64,000 bases of DNA from Oscillospiraceae bacterium (GTDB lineage: Bacteria; Bacillota_A; Clostridia; Oscillospirales; Oscillospiraceae), in contig JAGAFT010000091.1 in the NCBI GenBank assembly GCA_017627975.1, forward strand, positions 74,926 through 138,925, written 5' to 3'. Both the position numbers and the translations under genes were made by a program. The notes below the pieces were generated by a model. That model ran no database searches, had not been told where the DNA came from, and saw nothing but the letters and a program-made list of their open reading frames with translations. Positions 24,977 through 33,914 of this stretch are shown here, one piece after another. Position 1 is the first letter of the stretch, and every line of letters begins with the position of its first letter.

Positions 24977-26187
24977 GAGCATATGAAAGACTGCTGAAAT
25001 ACGTAAGCATCCACACATCGAGCAAAGAAGGGGAGAAGACGACCCCTTCCACAGAGCGCCAGAAAGACCTGAGCAGGATTCTGGCAGATGAGATGATCGC
25101 CATGGGCCTGCAGGAAGTCTATGTGGATGAAAATGCCTATACCTATGGTGTTTTGCCCGCTGCTGAGGGAATGGAGGATAAGCCCTGCATCGGGCTGATC
25201 GCCCATCTGGATACCATCCCGGATGAGGACTTTCCGGGCTTTGGGGTCAAGCCGCAGCTTGTTGCGAACTATGACGGAGGTGCGCTGGCGCTTGGTGAAA
25301 GCGGGCGGGTCCTGTCTCCGGATCAGTTTCCGGATCTGAAAACGCTTTGCGGCCATACTCTGATCACAACCGACGGAACGACGGTCCTCGGCGCAGACGA
25401 CAAGGCGGGTATTGCCGAAATCCTGACGGCCTGTGAGATCCTGAAGAAGGAAAACCTGTCCCACGGGAGAGTGGCGCTGTGCTTCCCGCCGGACGAAGAA
25501 ATCGGGCACGGTGCTGCCCTGATGCAGTTGGAGCGCCTCGGCGCAGCGTTTGCCTTTACGGTGGACGGGGGAGATCCGGCGGAAGTGAATTTCGAGACGT
25601 TCAACGCGGCGTCTGCCGATGTCGTGCTGCACGGGGTGAATGTGCATCCCGGCGAAGCAAAGGGAAAAATGCGCAATGCAGCCCATCTGGCAATGGAGTT
25701 TGACGCGCTTCTGCCGGCCGCCGAGCGCCCGGAACGGACGGAGGGACATGAGGGCTTTTTCCACCTGACTTCCATGAAAGGCGATGTGGAAAAGGCGGAA
25801 CTCCATTATATTCTGCGGGATCACGACGCCGCGCATTTCAACGTGCGAAAGACGATGCTGGCGCAGGCGGCAAAATACATGTGCGAACGCTATGGGGAGG
25901 GAGCGGCAGAGCTTACGATCCGCGACCAGTACAGAAACATGGAAGAGGTGTTATGCCGGCACCGTGACATCATTGCACGCACGGACGAAGCCATCCGGAA
26001 AGCAGGACTGGAGCCGAAGCACGTTCCGATCCGCGGAGGCACCGATGGAGCGCAGTTATCTTTCCGCGGCCTGCCCTGTCCGAACCTCGGCACAGGCGGA
26101 GCGGGCTTCCACGGACCTTTTGAGCATATCTCCGCAGAGAACATGGACAAGGTCGTGGAGATCCTGATCCATCTTCTCACCGCGTAA
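24973..26187 (+). CDS. pepT: Peptidase T (tripeptide aminopeptidase)
   Basis: 404 residues, M20 family. It releases N-terminal residues from tripeptides in the cytoplasm. Zinc-site motifs are IGLIAHLDTIPD, GADDKAGIAEI, FPPDEEIGHGA and, near the end, GGTDGAQLSFRGLPCPNLGTGG. Length and order are typical. Start ATG 24973 overlaps the stop of the GTPase-nuclease gene by 4 nt, indicating translational coupling; recycling of peptides after ribosome rescue would be a possible link, but this is inference. Confidence 0.95.
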   Translation: MRAYERLLKYVSIHTSSKEGEKTTPSTERQKDLSRILADEMIAMGLQEVYVDENAYTYGVLPAAEGMEDKPCIGLIAHLDTIPDEDFPGFGVKPQLVANYDGGALALGESGRVLSPDQFPDLKTLCGHTLITTDGTTVLGADDKAGIAEILTACEILKKENLSHGRVALCFPPDEEIGHGAALMQLERLGAAFAFTVDGGDPAEVNFETFNAASADVVLHGVNVHPGEAKGKMRNAAHLAMEFDALLPAAERPERTEGHEGFFHLTSMKGDVEKAELHYILRDHDAAHFNVRKTMLAQAAKYMCERYGEGAAELTIRDQYRNMEEVLCRHRDIIARTDEAIRKAGLEPKHVPIRGGTDGAQLSFRGLPCPNLGTGGAGFHGPFEHISAENMDKVVEILIHLLTA

Positions 26188-26252
26188 ACCCGTCAGATCG
26201 CCTGAAAATCCGATGCGGCAGACCGGAGCTGATTCCGGCGGTGAAACAGAAA

Positions 26253-26282
26253 GCAGGGTCGCTCCTTTGGGAGCGACCCTGC
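26253..26282. terminator. Bidirectional terminator
   Basis: 13-bp perfect stem GCAGGGTCGCTCC / GGAGCGACCCTGC with loop TTTG, between convergent pepT and the 2-hydroxyacid dehydrogenase gene; minus-strand side followed by TTTCTGTTTC. Confidence 0.8.
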
Positions 26283-26309
26283 CGGTTTGAAGAGGGGGAA
26301 AGACGAAAA

Positions 26310-27329
26310 TCAGCCCTGCCAGATCTTATCGGAAGTGATGTCCTTCAGCGTGGCGGCACCGCACATGGTCATCGTGCTCTTGAGTTCGCCGATGATCTTA
26401 TCCATATAAACCCGGTAGCCTTCTTCTCCGGCTCCGTAAATGGCCGTGAGAACCGGACGGCCGATCAGCACGCCGTCCGCACCGAGCGCCAAGGCACGGA
26501 AAATGTCCAAACCGGAACGGATCCCGCCGTCGACGAGAATGGTGATCTTACCCTTGACCTGGCGGACAATGGAGGGGAGAACCTCGGCCGTAGAGGGGAC
26601 ACCGCCCTGTACACGGCCGCCGTGGTTGGACACGACGATGGCCGCGGCCCCGGCGTCGACCGCCTTCTGGGCTCCGGCCGGGGTCATGATGCCCTTAATG
26701 ACAAAGGGCATTTTGGCATAGGAGGTGATTTCCCTCATTTCCTCGACGGACTTGCTTCCCGCATTGGGATTCATCGCCTTCAAAAAGGGAAGACCGGCTC
26801 CGTCAACGTCCATGCCGGCGGCAAAGATGTGGTTCTCGTTGAGAATATCGAGCTTTTCAAAAACGGCTTCCTTGTTCCAGGGCTTGATGATCGGCATGCC
26901 GACACCGTCGACCTTGATCATGTCCTGCACGGAAGCTTTCATGATCTCCGGGTTAACCCCGTCGCCGGTCAGCGCCATCAGACCGTATTCATAAGCGGCC
27001 TTGATAAGAATGGAGTTGTAGACGATATCATTGTACTTCGGACCGTAGTGCAGGTCGATGGCCCCGAGGGGAGCCATAAAGATCGGTGCGGCAAACTTCC
27101 GTCCAAACAGCTTAAAGGAGATATCCGGATCGGTATTCGGACAGAGCGTGTCCATGTTGACGCAGATTTCCTGCCATTTGTCAAAGTTGCGGGCGGCAAC
27201 ATTGCCGGGTGCTTTGCTGCCGGGACCGGGCATGGAATTGGCGCAGGCACGGCCGTTGCACACGGGACAGGCTTTGCAGTACGGTCCGACACATTCACAG
27301 GCCGCGGCGAGAACTTCATTATAATTCAT
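26310..27329 (-). CDS. FMN-dependent alpha-hydroxy-acid dehydrogenase/oxidase family protein with N-terminal Cys cluster
   Basis: 339 residues. FMN/TIM-barrel family of lactate and glycolate oxidases: the FMN-contact Lys in MPFVIKGIMTPAGA, catalytic His-Arg in VVSNHGGRVQGG, and the phosphate-binding DGGIRSGLDIFRALALGADGVLIGRP. The usual acidic residue after HGGR is replaced by the Q-G-G sequence. The N-terminus has six cysteines (CECVGPYCKACPVCNGRAC) that could bind an Fe-S cluster or zinc. In a strict anaerobe it would probably transfer electrons to something other than O2. Substrate unknown. It has its own promoter. Confidence 0.85.
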   Translation of the reverse strand: MNYNEVLAAACECVGPYCKACPVCNGRACANSMPGPGSKAPGNVAARNFDKWQEICVNMDTLCPNTDPDISFKLFGRKFAAPIFMAPLGAIDLHYGPKYNDIVYNSILIKAAYEYGLMALTGDGVNPEIMKASVQDMIKVDGVGMPIIKPWNKEAVFEKLDILNENHIFAAGMDVDGAGLPFLKAMNPNAGSKSVEEMREITSYAKMPFVIKGIMTPAGAQKAVDAGAAAIVVSNHGGRVQGGVPSTAEVLPSIVRQVKGKITILVDGGIRSGLDIFRALALGADGVLIGRPVLTAIYGAGEEGYRVYMDKIIGELKSTMTMCGAATLKDITSDKIWQG

Positions 27330-27372
27330 TACAGATCACTCCAAACGTGTAATTTGACCGGGGACCGGACTT

Positions 27373-27401
27373 ATTATCAGGCATGGCGGATCAAAAGTCA
27401 A
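27373..27401 (-). promoter_or_regulatory. Promoter for the 2-hydroxyacid dehydrogenase gene
   Basis: Minus strand: TTGACT (27401-27396), 17 nt, GATAAT (27378-27373). The -35 lies inside the last codons of the upstream radical SAM gene. Confidence 0.6.
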
Positions 27402-28287
27402 GACCGCTTCCGTCAAAAATCGGAATGTTTTCCTCGCCGACGGAAGAGAGCTCCTGCCAGAATCCGTCCTGCAGACGGCGGGCATGCAGATAGTGGATCA
27501 GGTTCTCGTTCTCTTCCGCTGTGACCGTGCGGCAGAGTTCGGGAAACCTGGCTTCCAGACCGGGCATGGGCGTATATTGGCTCATGAGAGAAAAGAGAAC
27601 GGTCCCCGGCGAAAAGCTGTCGGCAACATAGTCAATGACGTCCATGCTTTCGGCACTGTGACCCGGAAGAATCAGGTGCCGGATGATGACACCGCTCTGC
27701 AGCAGCCCGGCGTCATCAAAACGGCAGGAACCGCGCTGCCGGACCATCTCGGAGATGGCTGCGGAGGCGACCTCCGGGTAATCCGCCGCGGCGGAATAGC
27801 GTTTCGCCGTGTCGGAATTCAGGTATTTCAGATCCGGCATATAGACCTGTACAAGTCCCTCCAGAAGGCGCAGCGTTTCCGCTTTTTCGTATCCGGAACT
27901 GTTCCAGACAACCGGAATGCCGAGCTCCAGTCCGTCCAGTGCTTCGGCGATCACGCGGGTAAAGTGCGTCGGTGTAACAAGCTCAATATTATGGACGCCC
28001 TGATCCCGCAGGCGCAGCATCAGCGTGCGAAGCTCGGAAACGGAAAGAATTCTCCCGACACTCTTCCGGCTGATTTCACGGTTCTGACAGAAAACACAGC
28101 GGAGATTGCAGCCGGAGAAGAAAATAGTTCCGGCACCGCGCGTCCCGCTGATGCAGGGCTCTTCTCCGTAGTGCGGCGCGGCGCGGATGACACGCGGCAG
28201 CATAGGACTGACACAGACACCGCCGCCGGCATTTCCGGTACGCTGCGCCTGACAGGCCCGGGGGCAATCGCTGCATATTTGCTCCAT
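27391..28287 (-). CDS. PflX-like radical SAM protein (COG1313)
   Basis: 298 residues. The radical-SAM cysteines are in SGCNLRCVFCQNREIS, preceded by additional cysteines (CSDCPRACQAQR) and GVCVSPMLPRVIRAAPHYGEEPCISG, the conserved N-terminal block of the PflX family. These are homologues of pyruvate formate-lyase activating enzymes, but no glycyl-radical enzyme gene lies nearby and their target is unknown. It is driven by a minus-strand promoter at 28358-28386 shared with no other gene in this direction except possibly the dehydrogenase downstream. Confidence 0.85.
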   Translation of the reverse strand: MEQICSDCPRACQAQRTGNAGGGVCVSPMLPRVIRAAPHYGEEPCISGTRGAGTIFFSGCNLRCVFCQNREISRKSVGRILSVSELRTLMLRLRDQGVHNIELVTPTHFTRVIAEALDGLELGIPVVWNSSGYEKAETLRLLEGLVQVYMPDLKYLNSDTAKRYSAAADYPEVASAAISEMVRQRGSCRFDDAGLLQSGVIIRHLILPGHSAESMDVIDYVADSFSPGTVLFSLMSQYTPMPGLEARFPELCRTVTAEENENLIHYLHARRLQDGFWQELSSVGEENIPIFDGSGLDF

Positions 28288-28357
28288 AGATACCTCCGAA
28301 TGCGAAAAGATTCACATGCATGGGCAAAATGACAAAAAAAAGTACTTGCCGGGAGCA

Positions 28358-28386
28358 ATTATACCGTAGATTTGTACATTATGCAA
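28358..28386 (-). promoter_or_regulatory. sigma-A promoter for the PflX-like gene
   Basis: Minus strand: TTGCAT (28386-28381), 17 nt, TATAAT (28363-28358), 71 bases before the start codon. Confidence 0.75.
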
Positions 28387-28511
28387 GAATCGAATAAAAG
28401 TTAGAAAAAACAATACATTTTTTGAAAAAATGTGGTAAAATACCTTCGAAAAGCAACCAATCCAGCACAAACAGCTTTACTTATTTATTATCATTTTCAG
28501 GAGGTCAAGAA

Positions 28512-29702
28512 ATGAATTACAACAAGAAGACAATCTATGACGTAGACGTCAAGGGCAAGAAGGTTCTGCTCCGCTGTGACTTCAATGTTCCTCAGAACAA
28601 GGAAACCGGCGAGATCACCAGCAACAAGCGTATCGTAGCAGCTCTGCCGACCATCCGCTATCTGCTGGACAACGGCGCCGCTGTCATCGCATGCTCTCAC
28701 CTTGGCAAACCCAAGGGCGAGTGGAAGACCAAACTCACGCTGGCTCCGGTCGCACAGCGGCTTTCCGAGCTCCTCGGTCAGGAAGTAATCTTTGCCAAGG
28801 ACATCATCGGTGAAGATGCCCATGCCAAGGCGGCCGCACTGCAGCCCGGTCAGATCATGCTGCTTGAGAACCTTCGCTTTGACATTCGCGAAGAGAAGAA
28901 CGACGCCGACTTTGCAAAGGCTCTGGCCGATATGGCAGAGATCTTTGTTTCCGATGCTTTCGGTACCGTGCATCGCGCTCATGCCTCCACTGCCGGCGTT
29001 GCCGCATACCTGCCTGCCTATTCCGGCCTGCTGGTCGACAAGGAACTGAGCATCATGGGCAAGGCTCTTGATGACCCGAAGCGTCCCTTCGTCGCCGTCC
29101 TCGGCGGTGCGAAAGTTTCCGACAAGATTGCCGTTATCAACAACCTGCTGGAAAAGGCCGACACCATCATCATCGGCGGCGGTATGGCTTATACCTTCCT
29201 GAAGGCCCAGGGCAAGGAAATCGGCAAGTCCCTGCTGGAGGAAGACAGACTGGACTATGCCCGCGAAATGATCCAGAAGGCTGCCGACAAGGGCGTGAAG
29301 TTCCTGCTTCCGGTTGACCATCTCTGCGCAGCCGAGTTCTCCGCCACGGCCGAACCGGTCCTCGCCGAAGACGACATCCCCGCAGACCTCATGGGCATGG
29401 ACATCGGCCCGAAGACCGCAGAGCTCTATGCCGCAGCGGTAAAGGGTGCCGGTACCATCGTGTGGAACGGACCCATGGGCGTGTTTGAGTTTGACGCATT
29501 CGCCGGCGGCACGAAAGCCATGGCGAAGGCCCTGGCCGAGTCCGGCGCGGTGACAATCGTCGGCGGCGGCGACTCCGCTTCCGCAGTCGAAAAGCTCGGC
29601 TTCGCCGACAAGGTGACCCATATCTCCACCGGCGGCGGCGCTTCTCTGGAATTCCTTGAGGGCAAGGAGCTTCCGGGTGTTGCCTGCCTGCTGGACAAGT
29701 AA
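28512..29702 (+). CDS. pgk: Phosphoglycerate kinase
   Basis: 396 residues, canonical length. Transfers phosphate from 1,3-bisphosphoglycerate to ADP. Signatures: [63 protein letters not shown], and the C-terminal [19 protein letters not shown] 28512 has AGGAGG (28499-28504) at seven bases; the open frame upstream was discarded. It leads a glycolytic run with tpiA and gpmI. A TAAAAT at 28436-28441 may be its -10, but no convincing -35 accompanies it. Codon use is highly biased. Confidence 0.98.
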   Translation: MNYNKKTIYDVDVKGKKVLLRCDFNVPQNKETGEITSNKRIVAALPTIRYLLDNGAAVIACSHLGKPKGEWKTKLTLAPVAQRLSELLGQEVIFAKDIIGEDAHAKAAALQPGQIMLLENLRFDIREEKNDADFAKALADMAEIFVSDAFGTVHRAHASTAGVAAYLPAYSGLLVDKELSIMGKALDDPKRPFVAVLGGAKVSDKIAVINNLLEKADTIIIGGGMAYTFLKAQGKEIGKSLLEEDRLDYAREMIQKAADKGVKFLLPVDHLCAAEFSATAEPVLAEDDIPADLMGMDIGPKTAELYAAAVKGAGTIVWNGPMGVFEFDAFAGGTKAMAKALAESGAVTIVGGGDSASAVEKLGFADKVTHISTGGGASLEFLEGKELPGVACLLDK

Positions 29703-29741
29703 AGCAAACAAAAAGAACTATTTTTAAGGAGTTTTACAGAT

Positions 29742-30515
29742 ATGAACAGAAAGTACCGCAAAACCGTTATCGCCGGCAACTGGAAAATGAACCAGCTGGT
29801 TTCCGGCGTAAAGCCCTTCATGGAAGAGCTCAAGGAGAATCTCCCCAAGACCCGCAGCTGTGACGTTGTGCTCTGCACGCCGGCTGTCATGATCCCGACG
29901 ATGGTGAAGGCGGGAAAGGATTGCCGTGTTGCCGCCGGCGGCGAGGATGTCTCGAAGTACGAGAAGGGTGCCTATACCGGTGAGATCTCCGCCGATATGC
30001 TGGCGGACGCCGGTGCAAAGTACTGCATCGTCGGTCACTCCGAACGCAGAGAGTATCACCATGAAAGCGACGCACTGGTCAATGAGAAGGCCAAGGCTCT
30101 GCTAAACAAGGGCATCATCCCGATCATCTGCGTTGGTGAGAGCCTGGAGCAGCGTGAGAAGAACCTGACCATGGAATACATCGCCTACCAGGTCTGTGCC
30201 GCGCTGTCCGGCATTGACGGAACGCAGGTCCGCCGCTGTGTCATCGCCTATGAACCCATCTGGGCCATCGGCACCGGTAAGACCGCGACCGCAGAGCAGG
30301 CAGAAGAGGTCTGCTGTGAAATCCGTGCCGTCATCCGCAAGCTTTACGGTGCCAGAAGCGCCCGCGCCGTCAGCATCCTCTACGGCGGAAGCATGAATGC
30401 CAAGAACGCGGCTGAGCTGCTGGCACAGCCCGATATCGACGGCGGCCTGATCGGCGGCGCTTCCCTGAAGCCGGCTGATTTCGCCACCATCGTCGCCGCA
30501 ACGGCCCAGGAGTAA
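29742..30515 (+). CDS. tpiA: Triosephosphate isomerase
   Basis: 257 residues. Interconverts dihydroxyacetone phosphate and glyceraldehyde-3-phosphate. N-terminal AGNWKMN, catalytic His in VGHSERREYHHE, catalytic Glu in AYEPIWAIGTGKTA, and phosphate-binding YGGSMNAKNA with GGLIGGASL. ATG 29742 follows AAGGAG. It is 39 nt after pgk and 7 nt before gpmI, in one operon. Confidence 0.98.
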   Translation: MNRKYRKTVIAGNWKMNQLVSGVKPFMEELKENLPKTRSCDVVLCTPAVMIPTMVKAGKDCRVAAGGEDVSKYEKGAYTGEISADMLADAGAKYCIVGHSERREYHHESDALVNEKAKALLNKGIIPIICVGESLEQREKNLTMEYIAYQVCAALSGIDGTQVRRCVIAYEPIWAIGTGKTATAEQAEEVCCEIRAVIRKLYGARSARAVSILYGGSMNAKNAAELLAQPDIDGGLIGGASLKPADFATIVAATAQE

Positions 30516-30522
30516 TCTGACG

Positions 30523-32052
30523 ATGAAGGCAGCGATTAAGAACCGCGCGGTTCTGATCATTATGGATGGCTACGGCATTGCCCCTCCCACAGCGGGCAAT
30601 GCCATTGCCCAGGCAAAAAAACCCAATCTGGACGAGCTTTTTGCCAAATATCCCAACTCCCAGCTTCAGGCCTCCGGCCTGGATGTCGGTCTCCCGGCCG
30701 GCCAGATGGGGAACTCCGAAGTCGGACATACCAATATCGGTGCCGGCCGTGTTGTGTTCCAGATCCTCCCGAAGATTTCCAAAGAGATCGAGGAAGGAAA
30801 GTTCTTTCAAAACCCCGTCTATCTCAAGGCGATCCGTGACGCAAAGGAGAACGGAAAGGCGCTGCACATCCTCGGGCTTCTGTCCGACGGCGGCGTACAC
30901 AGCCACCTGACGCATATCTTCGCCATGCTGGAAATGGCCAAACGGGAAGGCGTTGAAAAGGTCTTTGTCCACTGCTTCCTGGATGGGCGCGATGTTCCGC
31001 CCACCAGCGGAGCCGGTTTTGTCCGTGCGCTGCAGGAAAAGTGCGACGAGCTCGGCAATGCCCGGATTGCAACCGTGCAGGGACGTTTCTGGGGGATGGA
31101 CCGCGATAAGCGCTGGGACCGTGTTGAGGCCGGATATGATGCCATCGTCCGCGGCATCGGTGTGGAGGACCCGGATGCGGTCCATGCTGTGGAAGCAAGC
31201 TATGCCGAGAACGTAACGGACGAGTTTGTCAAGCCGATCGTAGTCTGCCGCGAAGGTATGATTAACACCGGAGACAGCGTGATCTTCATGAACTTCCGTC
31301 CGGATCGCGCACGCGAGATGACCTGGGCGCTGAATCTGCCGGACTTCGACGGATTTGAGAGAAAGAAGACCGTTTATCCGCTCTCGTATGTCTGCACGGC
31401 GCAATACGATGAAAACCTCACACTGCCCATCGCGTACCCGCCCGAAGAGATCGTGAATACCATCGGTGACCTTGTCAGCGAGCAGGGGCTGAAGCAGTTC
31501 CGCGTCGCGGAGACCGAGAAGTATGCGCATGTGACCTTCTTCTTCAACGGCGGGGTGGAGAAGCAGACCGAAGGGGAGGACCGCTGCCTGGTTCCCTCTC
31601 CGAAAGAATATGCCACCTATGACCTTATCCCGCAGATGAGCGCGGAAAAGGTCTGTGATAAGGTTGTGGAAGCGCTGCAGTCTGAGAAATATGACCTGAT
31701 CGTCTGCAACTTTGCCAACTGTGACATGGTCGGGCATACCGGCATCATGGACGCGGCCATCAAGGCAGTGGAGACGGTGGATGCCTGCATGGGACGGATC
31801 GCCGCAGAGATCGAGAAACATCCGGATACCGTTCTGCTGGTGACAGCGGACCACGGCAATGCTGACTGCATGTTCGATGAGACGGGCAAGGTCAACACTG
31901 CCCACACCACGAATCCGGTACCCTTCCTGGTAACAAAGGAAGGGGCATCCCTGAAAGATGGACGGCTTGCCGATATTGCGCCCACGATCCTGCAGATCAT
32001 GGGCCTGAAGCAGCCGAAGGAGATGACCGGCAAATCGCTCCTCAGCGAATGA
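30523..32052 (+). CDS. gpmI: 2,3-bisphosphoglycerate-independent phosphoglycerate mutase
   Basis: 509 residues, manganese-dependent alkaline-phosphatase-fold enzyme of glycolysis. Metal and nucleophile sites: IIMDGYG near the N-terminus, catalytic Ser in MGNSEVGHTNIGAGR, NFRPDRAREM, CNFANCDMVGHTG and TADHGNADCM. It follows tpiA closely (CAGGAG ribosome site) and precedes the dTMP kinase gene by 4 nt. Confidence 0.98.
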   Translation: MKAAIKNRAVLIIMDGYGIAPPTAGNAIAQAKKPNLDELFAKYPNSQLQASGLDVGLPAGQMGNSEVGHTNIGAGRVVFQILPKISKEIEEGKFFQNPVYLKAIRDAKENGKALHILGLLSDGGVHSHLTHIFAMLEMAKREGVEKVFVHCFLDGRDVPPTSGAGFVRALQEKCDELGNARIATVQGRFWGMDRDKRWDRVEAGYDAIVRGIGVEDPDAVHAVEASYAENVTDEFVKPIVVCREGMINTGDSVIFMNFRPDRAREMTWALNLPDFDGFERKKTVYPLSYVCTAQYDENLTLPIAYPPEEIVNTIGDLVSEQGLKQFRVAETEKYAHVTFFFNGGVEKQTEGEDRCLVPSPKEYATYDLIPQMSAEKVCDKVVEALQSEKYDLIVCNFANCDMVGHTGIMDAAIKAVETVDACMGRIAAEIEKHPDTVLLVTADHGNADCMFDETGKVNTAHTTNPVPFLVTKEGASLKDGRLADIAPTILQIMGLKQPKEMTGKSLLSE

Positions 32053-32056
32053 GCGC

Positions 32057-32728
32057 ATGAAGGGCAAACTGATTGTCATTGAAGGACTCGACGGCAGCGG
32101 CAAGGCGACACAGGCAAAACGCCTTGCCGCTGCTCTTCAGCAAAGTGGGGAACGGGTCCGTGAAATTTCCTTCCCCAATTATGACAGCGATTCATCCGCT
32201 CTGGTCAAAATGTATCTCTCCGGTGCTTTCGGAACACAGCCCGGAGACGTGAACGCCTATGCGGCTTCCAGCTTCTACGCCGTCGACCGATATGCCGGCA
32301 TGAAACAGGACTGGGGCAGCTTTTACGACGAGGGCGGCATCCTGATTGCCGATCGCTATACCACCTCAAACGCGGTTCATCAGTGCTGCAAGCTTCCGCG
32401 GGACGGGTGGGATGATTATCTTGACTGGCTGTTTGACTTTGAGTACAGATTGCTGAGACTGCCCGAGCCGGATCTTGTGATTTATCTGCGGCTTGCGCTT
32501 GAGACCAGCCAGCGGCTGATGAGCGAGCGCTATCACGGGGATGAGAAGAAAAAGGATATCCATGAAAGCAATGTATCCTATCTTGAGCAGGCGCATCTTG
32601 CCGCCGATTACTGTGCGGCTCAATACGGCTGGAAAACCGTGGAATGCGCCGGAGCAGACGGGCTTCGGGGAATCGAGGAGATCGGCACCGAGGTTTTGAA
32701 GCTCGTGTCAAGTGAGATTTTGCCGTAA
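32057..32728 (+). CDS. tmk: Thymidylate kinase-like deoxynucleoside monophosphate kinase
   Basis: 223 residues. Would phosphorylate dTMP to dTDP. The P-loop is EGLDGSGKATQ (residues 9-19): the residue after the invariant Lys is Ala instead of Ser/Thr. The DR motif is ADRYTTSNAVHQ and the lid reads ERYHGDEKKKDIHE. Clostridial homologues with a non-Ser/Thr residue at this P-loop position are known to me (GSGKQTQ type), so this is probably a subfamily feature rather than damage. It is placed at the end of the glycolytic operon; a terminator follows. Confidence 0.85.
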   Translation: MKGKLIVIEGLDGSGKATQAKRLAAALQQSGERVREISFPNYDSDSSALVKMYLSGAFGTQPGDVNAYAASSFYAVDRYAGMKQDWGSFYDEGGILIADRYTTSNAVHQCCKLPRDGWDDYLDWLFDFEYRLLRLPEPDLVIYLRLALETSQRLMSERYHGDEKKKDIHESNVSYLEQAHLAADYCAAQYGWKTVECAGADGLRGIEEIGTEVLKLVSSEILP

Positions 32729-32741
32729 AAAAGATATACTC

Positions 32742-32773
32742 AAAACCGGCTTCTTGACAAGGAAGCCGGTTTT
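32742..32773 (+). terminator. Intrinsic terminator of the pgk-tmk operon
   Basis: 12-bp perfect stem AAAACCGGCTTC / GAAGCCGGTTTT (32742-32753 with 32762-32773), with an 8-base loop. The loop contains the -35 box of the following promoter. Confidence 0.75.
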
Positions 32774-32782
32774 GCATATAAT
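32754..32782 (+). promoter_or_regulatory. Perfect consensus promoter for hisZG, embedded in the terminator
   Basis: TTGACA (32754-32759), 17 nt, TATAAT (32777-32782). The -35 occupies the terminator loop and the spacer is the right arm of the hairpin. Start point near 32789, 31 bases before hisZ. Confidence 0.85.
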
Positions 32783-32819
32783 CTGTTTGCAATTCTTTAT
32801 TTTGGTAAAGTGGTGAAGT

Positions 32820-33914
32820 ATGGAAATCTCTTTGAAAGCAGATGAAAAACTGCTCTTTTCACTTCGGGAGCTGTATCGCCGATACGGATACCGAAGCTTT
32901 CGGATGAGCAAGTTTGAAAAATACGAACTGTATGCCGGCAACAAAGATTTTCTGGTGAGCGACCGTGTGATCACGTTCAACGACACCAACGGAGAGCTTC
33001 TGGCACTGAAGCCGGATGTGACGCTCTCCATTGTCCGCAACGCTTCCTTCCGCCCCGGATACAAGCAGAAGCTCTATTATCATGAAAACGTCTATCGGCC
33101 TGCGGGCAGTTCCCACCAGTTTCGCGAAATTATGCAGTGCGGTCTGGAGTGCATCGGAGATCTGGACAACTATGATGTGTATGAGGTGCTCCACCTGGCG
33201 GCCGAGAGCCTCAGGGCAATTTCGAAGCACAGTGTCCTGAGTGTGTCGCACCTCGGGATCCTGAAGAGCCTCTTTTCGGCCATCGGCGCCGGAGAAAGGG
33301 CGCAGGGAGAAGTGCTGAGGCTGATTGCCGCACGTAACGAGCATGAACTGGCCGAACTCTTTCGGCAGCAGGGCTGGGCCGAGGAAAGATTCTCGGAGCT
33401 GCGCGCGCTGCTCGGACTCCGCTGCAGTCTCAAAGAGCTTCCGGAGAAGCTGGGGTCCCTTAGGCTCGGCTGGCTTGACCCTGCGGTTCGACAGGAACTC
33501 GGCGAGCTGAGCGCGCTCTGTGCAGGGGAGGACAGCGTGCTCTGGTTTGATCTCTCCGTCATCAACGATATCCATTATTATAACGGAATTGTCTTTCAGG
33601 GCTTTGTGCGGGAAATTGCAGAGAAGGTGATCTCTGGCGGGCGTTATGACAGCCTCCTGAAACGAATGAACCGAAAGGGCAGTGCCATCGGCTTTGCGGT
33701 ATATCTCGGGATTCTGGACCAGCTGCTGCGCACAAATGAAACAAATGATGCGGATGTTCTGCTGCTGTACGATGAAAACACACCGCTGACTTTGGTGCGG
33801 GATACCGCGAAGGAGCTGCAGCGCTCCGGCCGTTCGGTCAGTGCACAGCGCAGCGCGGATGCCGGACGGTATGGTGAGACCGTAGACCTCCGGGGAGGTG
33901 AGAAGGATGCTTGA
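32820..33914 (+). CDS. hisZ: ATP phosphoribosyltransferase regulatory subunit HisZ
   Basis: 364 residues, a class II histidyl-tRNA-synthetase paralogue without aminoacylation activity that activates short HisG and mediates histidine feedback. Class II motifs are visible: LYRRYGYRSFRMSKFEKYEL, KPDVTLSIVRNAS, and YYHENVYRPAGSSHQFREIMQCGLE. The C-terminal FQGFVREIAEKVISGGRYD motif is HisRS/HisZ-like, with no anticodon-binding domain. ATG 32820 has only a weak ribosome site. hisG starts 8 nt inside its 3' end. Confidence 0.92.
   Translation: MEISLKADEKLLFSLRELYRRYGYRSFRMSKFEKYELYAGNKDFLVSDRVITFNDTNGELLALKPDVTLSIVRNASFRPGYKQKLYYHENVYRPAGSSHQFREIMQCGLECIGDLDNYDVYEVLHLAAESLRAISKHSVLSVSHLGILKSLFSAIGAGERAQGEVLRLIAARNEHELAELFRQQGWAEERFSELRALLGLRCSLKELPEKLGSLRLGWLDPAVRQELGELSALCAGEDSVLWFDLSVINDIHYYNGIVFQGFVREIAEKVISGGRYDSLLKRMNRKGSAIGFAVYLGILDQLLRTNETNDADVLLLYDENTPLTLVRDTAKELQRSGRSVSAQRSADAGRYGETVDLRGGEKDA

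Noticed and set aside
30370..32103. 577-codon open frame antisense to gpmI
   Set aside because: Fully explained by strong codon bias of gpmI on the other strand.
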